In this document: positions 44,557 to 53,811 of the stretch, one piece after another
Layout of the letters: every line of letters starts with the position of its first letter
How positions within the stretch are numbered: the stretch's first letter is position 1
DNA from: an uncultured Bacteroidaceae bacterium
Lineage (GTDB): Bacteria > Bacteroidota > Bacteroidia > Bacteroidales > Bacteroidaceae
Direction: 5' to 3'
Assembly (NCBI GenBank): GCA_944321635.1
Contig: CALULY010000006.1
Coordinates: 62,001 to 126,000, forward strand
Length of the DNA: 64,000 nt
The notes under the pieces: generated by a model
What the model was told of the DNA's origin: nothing
Seen by the model: the letters and a program-made list of their open reading frames with translations, nothing else
Databases searched by the model: none
Translations under genes and position numbers: made by a program

Positions 44557-46056
44557 TTATTTCACGTATTCAGCCCAATTGGTGTTGCGCATATCTCCCG
44601 AGCGCATGAACTCCGCGTGCATGGCGAGTGCGGCGGGCATGTGTGCAGGCTCGTGGCCTTTTGTGGCCAGTTTGAGGTAGTCCCACAACAGTTGTTTGTA
44701 GTCGGGATGAGCGCAGTTCTCGATGATTGCCTGTGCCCTTTGCAGCGGGCTCTTGCCACGCAGGTCGGCGACACCCTGCTCGGTGACGACGATGTTCACG
44801 TCGTGTTCCGTGTGATCGACGTGCGAAACCATCGGGACGATGGAACTTATCTTGCCATCCTTTGCAACGGAAGGACAGGTGAAGATGGATATGAACGCGT
44901 TGCGGGTGAAGTCTCCCGACCCGCCAATCCCGTTCATCATCCTGCTGCCACTGATGTGTGTCGAGTTTGTGTGACCATATATGTCGGCTTCGATGGCGGT
45001 GTTTATGGTTATCAGTCCTAACCTCCTGACCACTTCGGGATTATTTGAGATCTCTGAAGGTCGCAACAAGAGCTTGTCGTGGAAGAAATCCATGTTGGCA
45101 TAGATCTCATCCAGGCACTCGTTGCTTACCGACAGCGAGCAGGTGCTGCCGAATTTTATGCGTCCTTCTTTCATCAAACCTATCACCGAGTCTTGGATTA
45201 CCTCCGTGTACATTTCAAAGGCGGGGATGTCACGGTCTTCCCCAAGTGCCCCGAGCACCGCATTTGCCACGTTGCCGACCCCTGACTGGAGGGGCAGGAA
45301 GGTGGATGGGATGCATCCGGCCTTCATATCCGCCGCGAGGAAGTTCGCCACGTTCAGCCCGATGCGGTCAGTGACAGGGTCGGGAGCGGTGAACCCTCTG
45401 GCTTCGTCGGGCTTGTTTGTCTCGACTATCCCAACGAGTTTGGAGAGGTCGATTTGTATGTAATCCTTGCCTACACGGTCACTTGGTTTGTAAATGGGGA
45501 TTTCCCGGCGGTAAGGAGGGTCAGCGGGTTCGTAAATGTCATGCAGCCCTTTGATAGATTTGCTCTGGGCCGCGTTGAGCTCGATTATGATGGCATCGGC
45601 CATGCGGGCTATCGTGGGCGAGATGCCTACCCCTGTCGTGACATAGACCTTGCCATCGTCGGTGATGTCGCACGCCTCGATGATGGCGACATTCACCCTC
45701 TTGCCCATGAAACCGTAGCGGATTTCCTGCGCCATCTGCGAGAGGTGCAGGTCGGCATATTCGACCTTGCCGGCATTGAGACCCTTGCGCATGTCACCGT
45801 TGGTCTGGTAGGGTGCGCGGAATGCCACCGCGTCAGCCCTGGTGAGTACGCCGTCAACGGAGTCGCCGGTGGATGCCCCGGTGAAAATGTTGATTTTGAA
45901 CGGGTGTCCCTGCGCGTGTTCCTCCTCGGCTCTCTTGGCCAAGGCGACAGAAACTGCCTTTGGCGAGCCGGCGGGGGTGAATCCTGAGAAGCCTACGTTG
46001 TCACCGTTTTTGATGACAGATGCGGCCTCTTCGGCTGTGATGTACTTGAATGCCAT
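44557..46056 (-). CDS. Acetyl-CoA hydrolase/transferase (succinate CoA-transferase type)
   Basis: This 499-residue protein is a class I CoA-transferase with the GFSGFTPAGSPKAV N-terminal motif (22-35), the oxyanion segment LQSGVGNVANAVLG (256-269) and the catalytic glutamate Glu285 in EMYTEVIQD. This family moves CoA between acetate, succinate or propionate. In Bacteroidales it fits the succinate/propionate fermentation route (succinate:acetate or propionyl-CoA:succinate transfer); the exact acyl specificity is not readable. Its promoter-like element is at 46133-46140, and pfkA follows 15 bp downstream. Confidence 0.9.
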   Translation of the reverse strand: MAFKYITAEEAASVIKNGDNVGFSGFTPAGSPKAVSVALAKRAEEEHAQGHPFKINIFTGASTGDSVDGVLTRADAVAFRAPYQTNGDMRKGLNAGKVEYADLHLSQMAQEIRYGFMGKRVNVAIIEACDITDDGKVYVTTGVGISPTIARMADAIIIELNAAQSKSIKGLHDIYEPADPPYRREIPIYKPSDRVGKDYIQIDLSKLVGIVETNKPDEARGFTAPDPVTDRIGLNVANFLAADMKAGCIPSTFLPLQSGVGNVANAVLGALGEDRDIPAFEMYTEVIQDSVIGLMKEGRIKFGSTCSLSVSNECLDEIYANMDFFHDKLLLRPSEISNNPEVVRRLGLITINTAIEADIYGHTNSTHISGSRMMNGIGGSGDFTRNAFISIFTCPSVAKDGKISSIVPMVSHVDHTEHDVNIVVTEQGVADLRGKSPLQRAQAIIENCAHPDYKQLLWDYLKLATKGHEPAHMPAALAMHAEFMRSGDMRNTNWAEYVK

Positions 46057-46132
46057 GTCTTTCTTTATGTTTAGTTGTTGATAAGATTAGTCGTCCTTGC
46101 GCGTGCTTTTCATCTCTTCTGGCAAAGTTATC

Positions 46133-46140
46133 TGTTTGGC
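46133..46140 (-). promoter_or_regulatory. Candidate -7 promoter element of the CoA-transferase/pfkA unit
   Basis: On the minus strand TAACTTTG matches TAnnTTTG, 76 bp upstream of the start codon at 46056. No clear -33 element was assigned. Confidence 0.45.
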
Positions 46141-46258
46141 TGCACCATTCAAAGGGTGCAGGTTTAAAATTTTAGGCACTCCCCCACCCTCTCTTCCCTT
46201 TGTCCGGTGCTTGTGGTGGAGGGGAAAGTTGTTGGCACGGTGCGTGAAGTTTATTTTT

Positions 46259-46342
46259 AGGTTAAAAACATATAGATGCAGGTTAAGTTTATATATTTTC
46301 AACCTAAAAACATATAGTTGCAGCCTAAAAACAGACTTTTCC
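46259..46342. repeat. Family B intergenic array (four 21-bp units)
   Basis: Units lie at 46259-46279, 46280-46300, 46301-46321 and 46322-46342. They open with AGGTT, AGGTT, AACCT and AGCCT, and most continue TAAAAACATATAG. In the second unit AAAAC is replaced by AGTTT, and AGGTT versus AACCT are reverse complements, so short segments occur in both orientations. The sequence is unrelated to family A although period and unit number agree. It lies between the zinc-type ABC ATPase gene (3' end) and the CoA-transferase gene (5' end). Confidence 0.8.
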
Positions 46343-46439
46343 TCCAGGGTTATCCGTTTTTCGCCAGGACATGACGGTTTTGCACCGGGGCTTGTCGGTG
46401 CGGTGTCAGGCTGTGCGTGTTGGCAGGCTCTGCGCCTGC

Positions 46440-47201
46440 TCAGTCGTGTGCGTGGTTCTTGAGCACCCGGTGCGGCAGGTTGCCGTGTCCCACAAGGTCT
46501 ATCGGGCAGTTGAACCGTGCGGTGAGCCACTCTTCACTTACCTCCGTCGATGGATGGTAGTCGAGTGTGCCGTTGATGCAAGCGATGGATTTGACGTTGC
46601 TAAGCACGGTGCCGATGTCATGGCTGACCAGGATGATGGCGCACTCGGTGTTGAGGTCGCGCAGGAGTTCGTAGAGTTTGGTCTCATGCAGCTTGTCAAC
46701 GTAGGTGCTCGGCTCGTCGAGGATGAGCAGGTCAGGACGTGCGATGACCGCCCTGCCGAGCAAGGCGCGCTGTCGTTGCCCGCCGCTGAGCTGGCCTATG
46801 GTGCGGTCGGCGAGTCCGTCAAGCCCCATGCGTGCAATCACGCGGTCGGCCTCCTGTTTTTGCCGCTTGGTGTAGCCTCCGAGCCAGCCCTCTTTGCCGA
46901 GCAGTCCTGACATGACGACTTGCCGCACGGTGATCGGGAACTTGATGTCAACCGAGGTGTACTGTGGCAGGTAGCCCATCTCTATCGACTTGACCTGACG
47001 CCCGTCCTTGAAGAATCGTATGCTCCCGCCCGCCACTTCCTTTAATCCGAGCAGGCACTTCACAAATGTCGTCTTGCCACCTCCGTTGGGACCGATGACA
47101 CCGATGTAATCCCTGTCGCCGATGTCGAGGCTTGCGTCCGTCAACACCCGTTTGTCGTCGTAGGCGGCACTGATGCCGCGTATCTCCACAATGAGGCTCA
47201 T
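46440..47201 (-). CDS. Zinc/manganese-type ABC transporter ATP-binding protein
   Basis: This 253-residue ABC ATPase has Walker A GPNGGGKT (37-44), MGYLPQY (Q-loop), LSGGQRQR and LLILDEPSTYVD, features of the ZnuC/MntB group that pairs with cluster A-I metal-binding proteins. Its start overlaps the stop of the binding-protein gene by 4 bp (ATGA), so the two are translationally coupled. A membrane permease would be expected next but none follows: the next gene in this direction is the CoA transferase, with array B in between. Metal identity (Zn more likely than Mn) is inferred from the partner. Confidence 0.85.
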   Translation of the reverse strand: MSLIVEIRGISAAYDDKRVLTDASLDIGDRDYIGVIGPNGGGKTTFVKCLLGLKEVAGGSIRFFKDGRQVKSIEMGYLPQYTSVDIKFPITVRQVVMSGLLGKEGWLGGYTKRQKQEADRVIARMGLDGLADRTIGQLSGGQRQRALLGRAVIARPDLLILDEPSTYVDKLHETKLYELLRDLNTECAIILVSHDIGTVLSNVKSIACINGTLDYHPSTEVSEEWLTARFNCPIDLVGHGNLPHRVLKNHAHD

Positions 47202-48088
47202 TGTTTGCTCCTTTCTGTGCCGGCGAGTGCCCGGGCTATTGACAACATCTCGTTTTCCCAGTCGTAGGAGAGAGGATTGACGGTGACGAGCCTTGTGCCG
47301 GTGCTTTTGACGAGCGTCTCGGCGGTACGGCGGTCAAATTCGGGTTGTATGAACAACACTTTTATGCCCTTGGCGGCAGCCTTGTCGATGGTGGCTTTCA
47401 TCTGGCGGGGCGAGGGTTCTTTGCCGTCGTTCTCTATGCTTATCTGCGTGAGGCCGTAGTCCCGCGCGAAATAGGTCAGAGCCGGGTGGTAGATGAGGAA
47501 AGTGCTGTCGGCCGTCTCAAGCGTCGCCCTGATGCTTTCGTCCAGGCGGTGCAGGCGTTTGTCGAGCGAGTCGAGACGTTGCTCATAGTATGTTTCGTTC
47601 TCCGGGTCGGTGGCACACAGCCCTTCGCATACGTTCTTGGCGATGGTGAGGGCGTTGCTCACGGACATCCACGTGTGAGGTTCGACGAACATCCCGGGGA
47701 TGTCCTCTTCTTTATGTCCTTTATGCGGGGTTGATGAGACGATTGGTGTTATGCCTTGCGACATATCCACTATGTTCGTGTGGGGATGCTGGTCGCTGTA
47801 ACTGTCCACCCAACGCCTCTCAAAGGCGAGATGTCCCATGACGAAGTAGGCTTGGCATTGGCCGAGGTCTACTATCTGTCCTGGCGTGAGGTCGTAGGTC
47901 TCGGGCACGGCACCCTTGGGGACGAGCGTCTGCACCTCAACTTTGTCGCCGGCAATCTGCTCGATGAAGTATCTTTGAGGCTCTATGCTGACCGCCACGA
48001 CTGGTTTTGCGCTGTCTTGCTTACCTCCTGCCGTGCAGGCTGCCAGCATGGTGGCGATGGCGATGATGAGTGTTGTTGGTTTTTTCAT
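47198..48088 (-). CDS. Zinc-type ABC transporter substrate-binding lipoprotein (ZnuA-like)
   Basis: This 296-residue protein has a lipobox at Cys18 (MLAACT). It has the cluster A-I fold pattern VAVSIEPQRYFIEQIAGDKV (about 31-50), a metal-site His in VMGHLAFE, a short His-rich loop (STPHKGHKEED), EPHTWMS, IYHPALTYFARDYGL and a final Asp/Glu-containing FIQPEFD. The His-rich loop favours zinc. The start at 48088 gives the signal peptide; the frame is open further upstream only because it overlaps the preceding gene. It overlaps the mnmD-like gene by 4 bp at its start and the ATPase gene by 4 bp at its end. Confidence 0.88.
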   Translation of the reverse strand: MKKPTTLIIAIATMLAACTAGGKQDSAKPVVAVSIEPQRYFIEQIAGDKVEVQTLVPKGAVPETYDLTPGQIVDLGQCQAYFVMGHLAFERRWVDSYSDQHPHTNIVDMSQGITPIVSSTPHKGHKEEDIPGMFVEPHTWMSVSNALTIAKNVCEGLCATDPENETYYEQRLDSLDKRLHRLDESIRATLETADSTFLIYHPALTYFARDYGLTQISIENDGKEPSPRQMKATIDKAAAKGIKVLFIQPEFDRRTAETLVKSTGTRLVTVNPLSYDWENEMLSIARALAGTERSKQ

Positions 48089-48795
48089 TGTTCCTTGTTT
48101 ACGGTTGTTTCTGATGTGGTGGCTGCGGGTCTTGTAGCCCTGAGTATTTCCCTCTTGCCTCCAGGCGGGCCGGGCAGCCTCTCGATGGTGAAACCTGCCG
48201 ATTGCAGGTCGCGCCTGACCGACCCTTTGGCGCAGTAGGTGACGAGCAATCCGCCGCCGGCCATGCTGTCGTGGATGGCAGCAAACAGTGCGGATGTCCA
48301 CACACCTGCTTGTTTGTCGGGTGCGAATGCGTCGAAATAAACTATGTCACAGCGTGTCCCGTCCCGCCACTCGGCGGGGCAGGTGAAGTCGCATTTGATT
48401 TTTCTCAGTGTGAAGTGGGGGCTTATGCTTGCGGCTCTCCCCCACTCCGCCTGATGCAGTGCTTGGAAGATGCGCCTGCCCTCGCCGCCCATGCCGTCGG
48501 CATAGCCCATGGCATCCGCTATGCCGGCTGGCAGCGGGTTGTTGTCAAGGGCGATGTAGGTCGTGTGCCTCGATGTCTCTTCAGCCCTCAAGGCGGTCAA
48601 CAGGGCGTTGAGCCCTGTGCCGAAGCCGAATTCCATCACCGCAGGCGACGCGGCGGTGCAGTGGTCATAGCCCATGGAAAGGAAGATGTGCCGCGCCTCG
48701 GTGAGTGCTCCCTTGACGGAGTGGTAGTGCTCGTCCATCCCGGGCAGGTAGATTGTCTTGCTGCCGTCAGCCGTAGTCTCGATGATCATGCCCAT
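48085..48795 (-). CDS. mnmD: MnmD-like tRNA (mnm5s2U34) methyltransferase
   Basis: This 236-residue protein has the MnmC N-domain-like motifs IIETTADGSKTIYLP, EHYHSVKGALTEARHIFL (about 24-41), the SAM loop EFGFGTGLN (about 56-64), and YFDAFAPDKQAGVW (about 147-160). It lacks the FAD oxidase half of MnmC, like the stand-alone MnmD of other bacteria. It would make the final methyl transfer to wobble uridine 34. The start at 48795 fits the family N-terminus; the Met two codons on (48789) would give an ATGA overlap with the upstream gene. Confidence 0.82.
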   Translation of the reverse strand: MGMIIETTADGSKTIYLPGMDEHYHSVKGALTEARHIFLSMGYDHCTAASPAVMEFGFGTGLNALLTALRAEETSRHTTYIALDNNPLPAGIADAMGYADGMGGEGRRIFQALHQAEWGRAASISPHFTLRKIKCDFTCPAEWRDGTRCDIVYFDAFAPDKQAGVWTSALFAAIHDSMAGGGLLVTYCAKGSVRRDLQSAGFTIERLPGPPGGKREILRATRPAATTSETTVNKEQ

Positions 48796-49262
48796 GCGCC
48801 GATGATTGCCTCCCCCGCTTTTATCCCTACGTATGCTACAATCAGGTATCTGGCCAGCTTGCCGATGAACATGAATGCGGTAGTCGCGACGACATTGCTC
48901 CTCATAAGCCCGAGGCAGATTGCAATCGGTTCGCCGGCGTAGGGCAGGCAAGTGAAGATTGCCATCATTGTTCCCTTGCCTTGCAAGAAGCGGTGGAACT
49001 TGTCAATCTTGTCCTTTTTGACCTTTAGGTACTTGTAAATCCACTCCATCTTGCCGAGTGTCCCTATCCAGTAACAGGTCATCCCGCCCGCAGTGTTGCC
49101 CAGTGTCGTCCACACAATCAACCACAACGGGTCAAGGTCGGTTTGCAACAGTGCGACAAGCACGAGCTCAGAACTGAATGGGACGATGCTCCCGGCCAGG
49201 AACGCGGCGAGGAACGTCCCGGCATATCCCCAGTCTTGCAGGATTTGTAGCAGCTGTTCCAT
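48786..49262 (-). CDS. YqaA/DedA-like membrane protein
   Basis: This 158-residue protein has about four hydrophobic segments and the family motifs GYAGTFLAAFLAGSIVPFSS (12-31) and GNTAGGMTCYWIG (about 55-67) of the YqaA branch of DedA/SNARE-associated proteins. DedA proteins support membrane-lipid flipping and proton-dependent homeostasis; the short YqaA forms are not assigned. It lies 1 bp after the DUF6427-like gene and overlaps the mnmD-like gene, within a run 50244-46440 of closely spaced minus-strand genes. Confidence 0.8.
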   Translation of the reverse strand: MEQLLQILQDWGYAGTFLAAFLAGSIVPFSSELVLVALLQTDLDPLWLIVWTTLGNTAGGMTCYWIGTLGKMEWIYKYLKVKKDKIDKFHRFLQGKGTMMAIFTCLPYAGEPIAICLGLMRSNVVATTAFMFIGKLARYLIVAYVGIKAGEAIIGAWA

Positions 49263-49263
49263 G

Positions 49264-50244
49264 TCAAATCACGTTGTTTGTTACGAAAACGCCAATCATG
49301 GCGGCCGCAATCGCAAGGATATATGCCGTCCCTCCCTTGGTGTCGAGCAGCGTGACTGTGTGCGCCAGGAGCAGGGCAGCCGGCATGGCGGCCATCGACA
49401 TCAGGCCTGTCGCCTCGGCAGGCAGCACGACGGCTGCGAGGATGATGCACGCAGTGAGCCAACAGAGGAAGTAAAGCAGGAATCTTGTCTTTATCTTGTC
49501 GTTGTAACCTGTGTATGTCACGTGCGTCACGGACGTTGCGGCGATTACCATCATCAGCAGCCAGTCGAGCACAGTGCCTAAGTCGAGCGTGTTGTAATCT
49601 ATCTCTCCGAAATAAACAACGCTCCCGATAGCCTCATGCACCAGTTGCATCCGGTCGGTGCAATAGGCGTAAGTGGCGAGGAAGAAGTATGGCATGGCCA
49701 GTCCCCACAGGAGACCGAAGATGTTGCGTGCCGAGAGGTTGCGCAGGCTGGGCATTGCCAGCACGAACAGCACAGCCAGCAGCAGCGCGTGAGGGCAGAA
49801 CATCGATGCCAGACCAAGCGCGATGCCCGATTGCATCATCCTGAGTGCATTGTTGTTGCCTTGGTAGGCGAAGAAGAACGGGAACAATGCATAGAATGCC
49901 AGCATCCCGCCTATCGTCGCCGCGCTGACGTTGAAAACGGCAGGCAGTGCGGACAAAAGCAGCAACATGGATGAGAGCTGGAACAATGTCCTCTGCCTGA
50001 TGAGGGCGAAAACAGTGTCCAGTTCGAGCAACATGTACAGGGCCAGCAGGTGCAATGCCAGGGTGCTCCAGCGCGAACCGGTCAGTGCCGGGAACGATTC
50101 ATCCAGCCATTGCCACAAGATTCCCCCGTCGCTGCCTGCTGCAACGTCGTGCCTGTACAGCAGGAACGATGCGGCATAGAGGACAATGCATACGACCAAA
50201 GTGTAGGGACTATGGGCTAATTTTGCTGGCAGGTTTGCTCTCAT
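49264..50244 (-). CDS. Multi-pass membrane protein, DUF6427-like
   Basis: This 326-residue protein has eight or nine hydrophobic helices and no soluble domain. The segment AFYALFPFFFAYQG and the position among envelope genes in Bacteroidales agree with the DUF6427 family, which I recall only from context; the assignment is tentative. No active-site residues are evident. It is the first gene of the 50244-46440 run (DUF6427, YqaA, MnmD, ZnuA, ZnuC types), all within a few bases of each other. Confidence 0.55.
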   Translation of the reverse strand: MRANLPAKLAHSPYTLVVCIVLYAASFLLYRHDVAAGSDGGILWQWLDESFPALTGSRWSTLALHLLALYMLLELDTVFALIRQRTLFQLSSMLLLLSALPAVFNVSAATIGGMLAFYALFPFFFAYQGNNNALRMMQSGIALGLASMFCPHALLLAVLFVLAMPSLRNLSARNIFGLLWGLAMPYFFLATYAYCTDRMQLVHEAIGSVVYFGEIDYNTLDLGTVLDWLLMMVIAATSVTHVTYTGYNDKIKTRFLLYFLCWLTACIILAAVVLPAEATGLMSMAAMPAALLLAHTVTLLDTKGGTAYILAIAAAMIGVFVTNNVI

Positions 50245-50326
50245 CTTCGTCTTGTCTGTCCTTGGAGGACGTTGCTTGCACCGTCACTGCCCGTTCTGTT
50301 CGAGGGCAGGCGGCAGTCGCCGCTTG

Positions 50327-51595
50327 TCAAAGGTCAAAACCTATGTCGCGGCGGAAATATCTCTTGTCGAATTCTATCTTTGCGGCGTTGGCAAAGCTCT
50401 TGGCCAATGCCTCTTCCTTGTCTTTTCCGTATGAGCTTACGGCGATGACACGCCCCCCGTTGGTGACGAGCCTGCTGTCCTTGATGGCAGTGCCTGCGTG
50501 GAAGACGATGCTGCCGTCCACTGTTTCGAGTCCCGTTATCTCATATCCTTTGTCGTAGTGTTCCGGGTATCCGCCCGAAACAAGCATAACGCACACTGCG
50601 GACCTCTCATCAAAGACGACATCGCGTGCCGCCAAATCGCCGTGGGCAACGCCCTCGAAGAGGTCAACAATGTCACTTTTGAGGCGCAGCATCACCGATT
50701 CCGTCTCGGGATCTCCCATGCGGACGTTGTATTCTATGACCATAGGGTCGCCGTCAACGTTCATCAGTCCGAAGAAGATGAAACCTTTGTAGTCGATGCC
50801 ATCGGCCTTCAGTCCCTCGACGGTTGGTCTGACGATGCGGTCTTCCACCTTTTTCATCCATTCGTCCGTTGCAAACGGCACTGGAGACACCGAACCCATG
50901 CCGCCGGTGTTGAGACCTGTGTCGCCCTCTCCTATCCTCTTGTAGTCTTTCGCCTCGGGCAGCAGCTTGTAAGTATTGCCGTCGGTCAGCGCGAATACTG
51001 AACATTCGATGCCTTGCAAGAACTCTTCGATGACGACAGTCGCCGAGGCGTTGCCAAACATTCCGCCGAGCATTTCGCCGAGTTCCCTTTCCGCTTCCTC
51101 AAGCGTCGGGACTATCAGCACGCCTTTACCTGCGCAAAGGCCGTCGGCTTTCAACACGTATGGTGCTTTCAATGTGCGCAGGAACGCCAGCCCCTCATCC
51201 AAGTTGTCCTTTGTTACACTCTTGTGGCGCGCAGTCGGTATGTTGTGGCGCATCAAGAACTCCTTAGCGAAGTCTTTGCTGCCTTCCAACCGCGCCCCGG
51301 ATTGGGATGGACCGATGACAGGGATGCTTGCCAGATGTGCATCATTCGCGAAAAAGTCCGCTATGCCCTTGACCAACGGGTCTTCGGGTCCTACGACAAC
51401 CATGTCTATGCCTTTGGCAATGACGAGTTGCTTTATGCCTTCAAAGTCGTCAGCTTTGATGTTGACGTTCTCACCCACCGTTGCTGTCCCTGGATTGCCA
51501 GGGGCAATGTAGAGGTTGCTTACCTTGGGACTTTGGGCTATTTTCCATGCCAGCGCGTGTTCCCTGCCGCCTGAGCCTAAAAGCAATATATTCAT
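50327..51595 (-). CDS. purD: Phosphoribosylamine-glycine ligase (GAR synthetase)
   Basis: This 422-residue ATP-grasp enzyme begins [16 protein letters not shown] (4-19). It contains GPEDPLVKG (about 72-80), [18 protein letters not shown], the nucleotide loop [13 protein letters not shown] and [11 protein letters not shown] (about 290-300) that binds metal and phosphoribosylamine. It makes glycinamide ribonucleotide in purine synthesis. It lies 20 bp after the DPP IV gene and may share its transcript, but has no functional link with it. Confidence 0.96.
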   Translation of the reverse strand: MNILLLGSGGREHALAWKIAQSPKVSNLYIAPGNPGTATVGENVNIKADDFEGIKQLVIAKGIDMVVVGPEDPLVKGIADFFANDAHLASIPVIGPSQSGARLEGSKDFAKEFLMRHNIPTARHKSVTKDNLDEGLAFLRTLKAPYVLKADGLCAGKGVLIVPTLEEAERELGEMLGGMFGNASATVVIEEFLQGIECSVFALTDGNTYKLLPEAKDYKRIGEGDTGLNTGGMGSVSPVPFATDEWMKKVEDRIVRPTVEGLKADGIDYKGFIFFGLMNVDGDPMVIEYNVRMGDPETESVMLRLKSDIVDLFEGVAHGDLAARDVVFDERSAVCVMLVSGGYPEHYDKGYEITGLETVDGSIVFHAGTAIKDSRLVTNGGRVIAVSSYGKDKEEALAKSFANAAKIEFDKRYFRRDIGFDL

Positions 51596-51615
51596 CTGTC
51601 GGTTTTGTTTGTCGT

Positions 51616-53787
51616 TTACAAGTTTTGCAAGAAGTAGTTTGAAATCTTCTTATAAAGGTGCACCCTGTCGCGTCCCAGCACGTTGTGGTCATGTCCCGGG
51701 TAAATGAAAAGGTCGGGGTATGTCCTCTTGTCCACACACGACTTAATGAACCCGAGGGTGTGTTGCGGCACACAGGTTTTGTCGTTGTAGTCGTGGATGA
51801 TGAGCAGTTTTCCTTTCAGATTCTCTGCGAGATTGTTGAGGTTGGTCGCCTCGTAGCCGTCAGGATTGTCTTGCGGAGTGTCCATGTACCTTTCACCGTA
51901 CATCACTTCGTACAGAGCCCAATCGATGACAGGACCACCGGCAACTCCCACCTTGAACGTATCCGGGTGGCGCAGCATCAGAGCCGTGGTCATGTGACCG
52001 CCGAAGCTCCAGCCGTGTACCCCTATCCTGTCGGCATCGACGTAAGGCAATGATTTGAGGAACTCCACACCCTGCATCTGGTCACGGCATTCCTCGATGC
52101 CGAGATGGCGGTATGTGCAATTCTCAAACTCCAGACCACGGTTTGAACTGCCACGGTTGTCAAGGGTGAAAACGATGTAGCCCTGCTCGGCCATATAGTA
52201 ATACCATCCCGAAGATGCCCAACGCCACACGTCGCTGATCAGTTGCATGTGCGGCCCGCCATAGACGTAAATGATGACCGGGTAGGTCTTCGACGGGTCG
52301 AAGTCTGACGGTTTAGTCATCGTGTAGTAGAGGTTTGTGACCCCGTCCGCCGCCTTTATCGTCCCAAGTTCTACTGTCGGCACTGTCATGTCCTGGTATG
52401 GATCCTTGGAAGTCAGCAAGTTCACCTCTTTGCCTTTGCCGTCCGTGCGTAGGATGTTTATGACTCGTGGCACGTCGTGTGCGGTGTAATTGTCTATTAC
52501 ATATTTGCCAGACCCGCTCAGCATCACACTGTGCGTCCCGTCGTGTGCGGTGACGCGCCGCATTTTGCCGCTCCTGAGGTTGACTTGGTAGAGGTTTGTT
52601 TGCAACGGGCTCTCCTTGCTTGCGGTGAAATAGAGGTTTCTCCCGTCCTCGTCAAACCCCTCAATCGAGTTGACCATCCAATCGCCCGACGTGAGTTGTC
52701 TGATGAGTTTGCCGTCGGTGTCGTACAAATAGAGGTGGTTGAAGCCGTCCCGTTGGCTCTGGTATATGAACTTGCCGTCGTCACCTTTGACGAAAGTCAG
52801 CGGATGTTGCGGCTCGACGTACTTGGGGTGGCGTTCTTCGAGCAGGACACATTCCTTCTCGCCGCTCGTTGCGTCGTATCTGATGAGTTGCAGGTGGTTT
52901 TGGTCGCGGTTCAGCTCTTGTACATACAGCTTCTTGCTGTCGGGGCTCCACGTGACATTAGTGAAGTAACGGTCAGTCGGGTCGGCAGTCTTGAGGTAGA
53001 CGGTCTTGCCTGTCGTCCCGTCATATACGCCGATTTGCACCTTGTGGCTCGTCATTCCGGCCATCGGGTAGCGGATTGGGGTCTCCTTGGCTATCCTGTT
53101 GTCGATGTCAACGAGCGGATATTCAGTCACCATGCTCTCATCCATGCGGTAGAACGCCAGACGCTCGCCGTCAGGGCTCCAGAATGTCCCCTTGTTGATG
53201 CCGAATTCATTGCGGTGCACCGCAGTGCCGTAGACAATCCCCTCGCCTTCCGCTTTGATGCCGCCCGGGATGAAGTCGGTCTCTTTTCCGCCCGAGTAGT
53301 CAACTGCCATCAGGCCGCCTGCCAATGGATATGCGAATCTCTGCCTGCCATCGGCGTAGTCTATGCCGTCCATCACGGGGTCGAACACGGCTGTTCCCTT
53401 GATTTTTTTCTCTTTCAGGTCGTAGGTGCAGATTTTGCCGGGGGTCATCAGCTCGACTTCCTCCAAGTTTCCGTTGGGGAAACGTGAGTAGTAGAAGGCC
53501 GCCATCTTTGACCCGTCCACCTCTTGCAGCGCACGGTTGACCTCGTCCCTCGTTGCGAGGACAGTTTTTTCGCCGTTTGCCGGGTTGATGGCAAAGAGCG
53601 TGTCGGTGTCGGGCATTATGCACACGTCGCCGCACCATTGCAGCCCGTAGATGTTTTCGGGTATGTGGTTGATGTAGGTCTCACCGCCAGGGATGAGGTC
53701 TTCGAGTGTCAGCTTGTTGTTGTCTTGTGCCATCATGCCAGTCAAAGTGAGTGCCATAGCCATGCACCCTGCCGTCAGTCGCTTCAT
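51616..53787 (-). CDS. Dipeptidyl peptidase IV-type S9 peptidase
   Basis: This 723-residue protein has a signal peptide ending MMAQ (20). The N-terminal propeller (about 40-480) contains FYRMDES, which matches the DPP IV double-Glu loop binding the free N-terminus. The catalytic domain has Ser594 in GWSFGG, Asp669 in HDYND and His701 in GHDHN. Such periplasmic enzymes release X-Pro dipeptides and in Bacteroidales feed peptide fermentation. It follows the THUMP methyltransferase gene by 24 bp and precedes purD by 20 bp. It is more DPP IV-like than the other S9 enzyme of this window. Confidence 0.92.
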   Translation of the reverse strand: MKRLTAGCMAMALTLTGMMAQDNNKLTLEDLIPGGETYINHIPENIYGLQWCGDVCIMPDTDTLFAINPANGEKTVLATRDEVNRALQEVDGSKMAAFYYSRFPNGNLEEVELMTPGKICTYDLKEKKIKGTAVFDPVMDGIDYADGRQRFAYPLAGGLMAVDYSGGKETDFIPGGIKAEGEGIVYGTAVHRNEFGINKGTFWSPDGERLAFYRMDESMVTEYPLVDIDNRIAKETPIRYPMAGMTSHKVQIGVYDGTTGKTVYLKTADPTDRYFTNVTWSPDSKKLYVQELNRDQNHLQLIRYDATSGEKECVLLEERHPKYVEPQHPLTFVKGDDGKFIYQSQRDGFNHLYLYDTDGKLIRQLTSGDWMVNSIEGFDEDGRNLYFTASKESPLQTNLYQVNLRSGKMRRVTAHDGTHSVMLSGSGKYVIDNYTAHDVPRVINILRTDGKGKEVNLLTSKDPYQDMTVPTVELGTIKAADGVTNLYYTMTKPSDFDPSKTYPVIIYVYGGPHMQLISDVWRWASSGWYYYMAEQGYIVFTLDNRGSSNRGLEFENCTYRHLGIEECRDQMQGVEFLKSLPYVDADRIGVHGWSFGGHMTTALMLRHPDTFKVGVAGGPVIDWALYEVMYGERYMDTPQDNPDGYEATNLNNLAENLKGKLLIIHDYNDKTCVPQHTLGFIKSCVDKRTYPDLFIYPGHDHNVLGRDRVHLYKKISNYFLQNL

Positions 53788-53811
53788 TTCCTATGGTTTT
53801 GTTGTTGTGGT

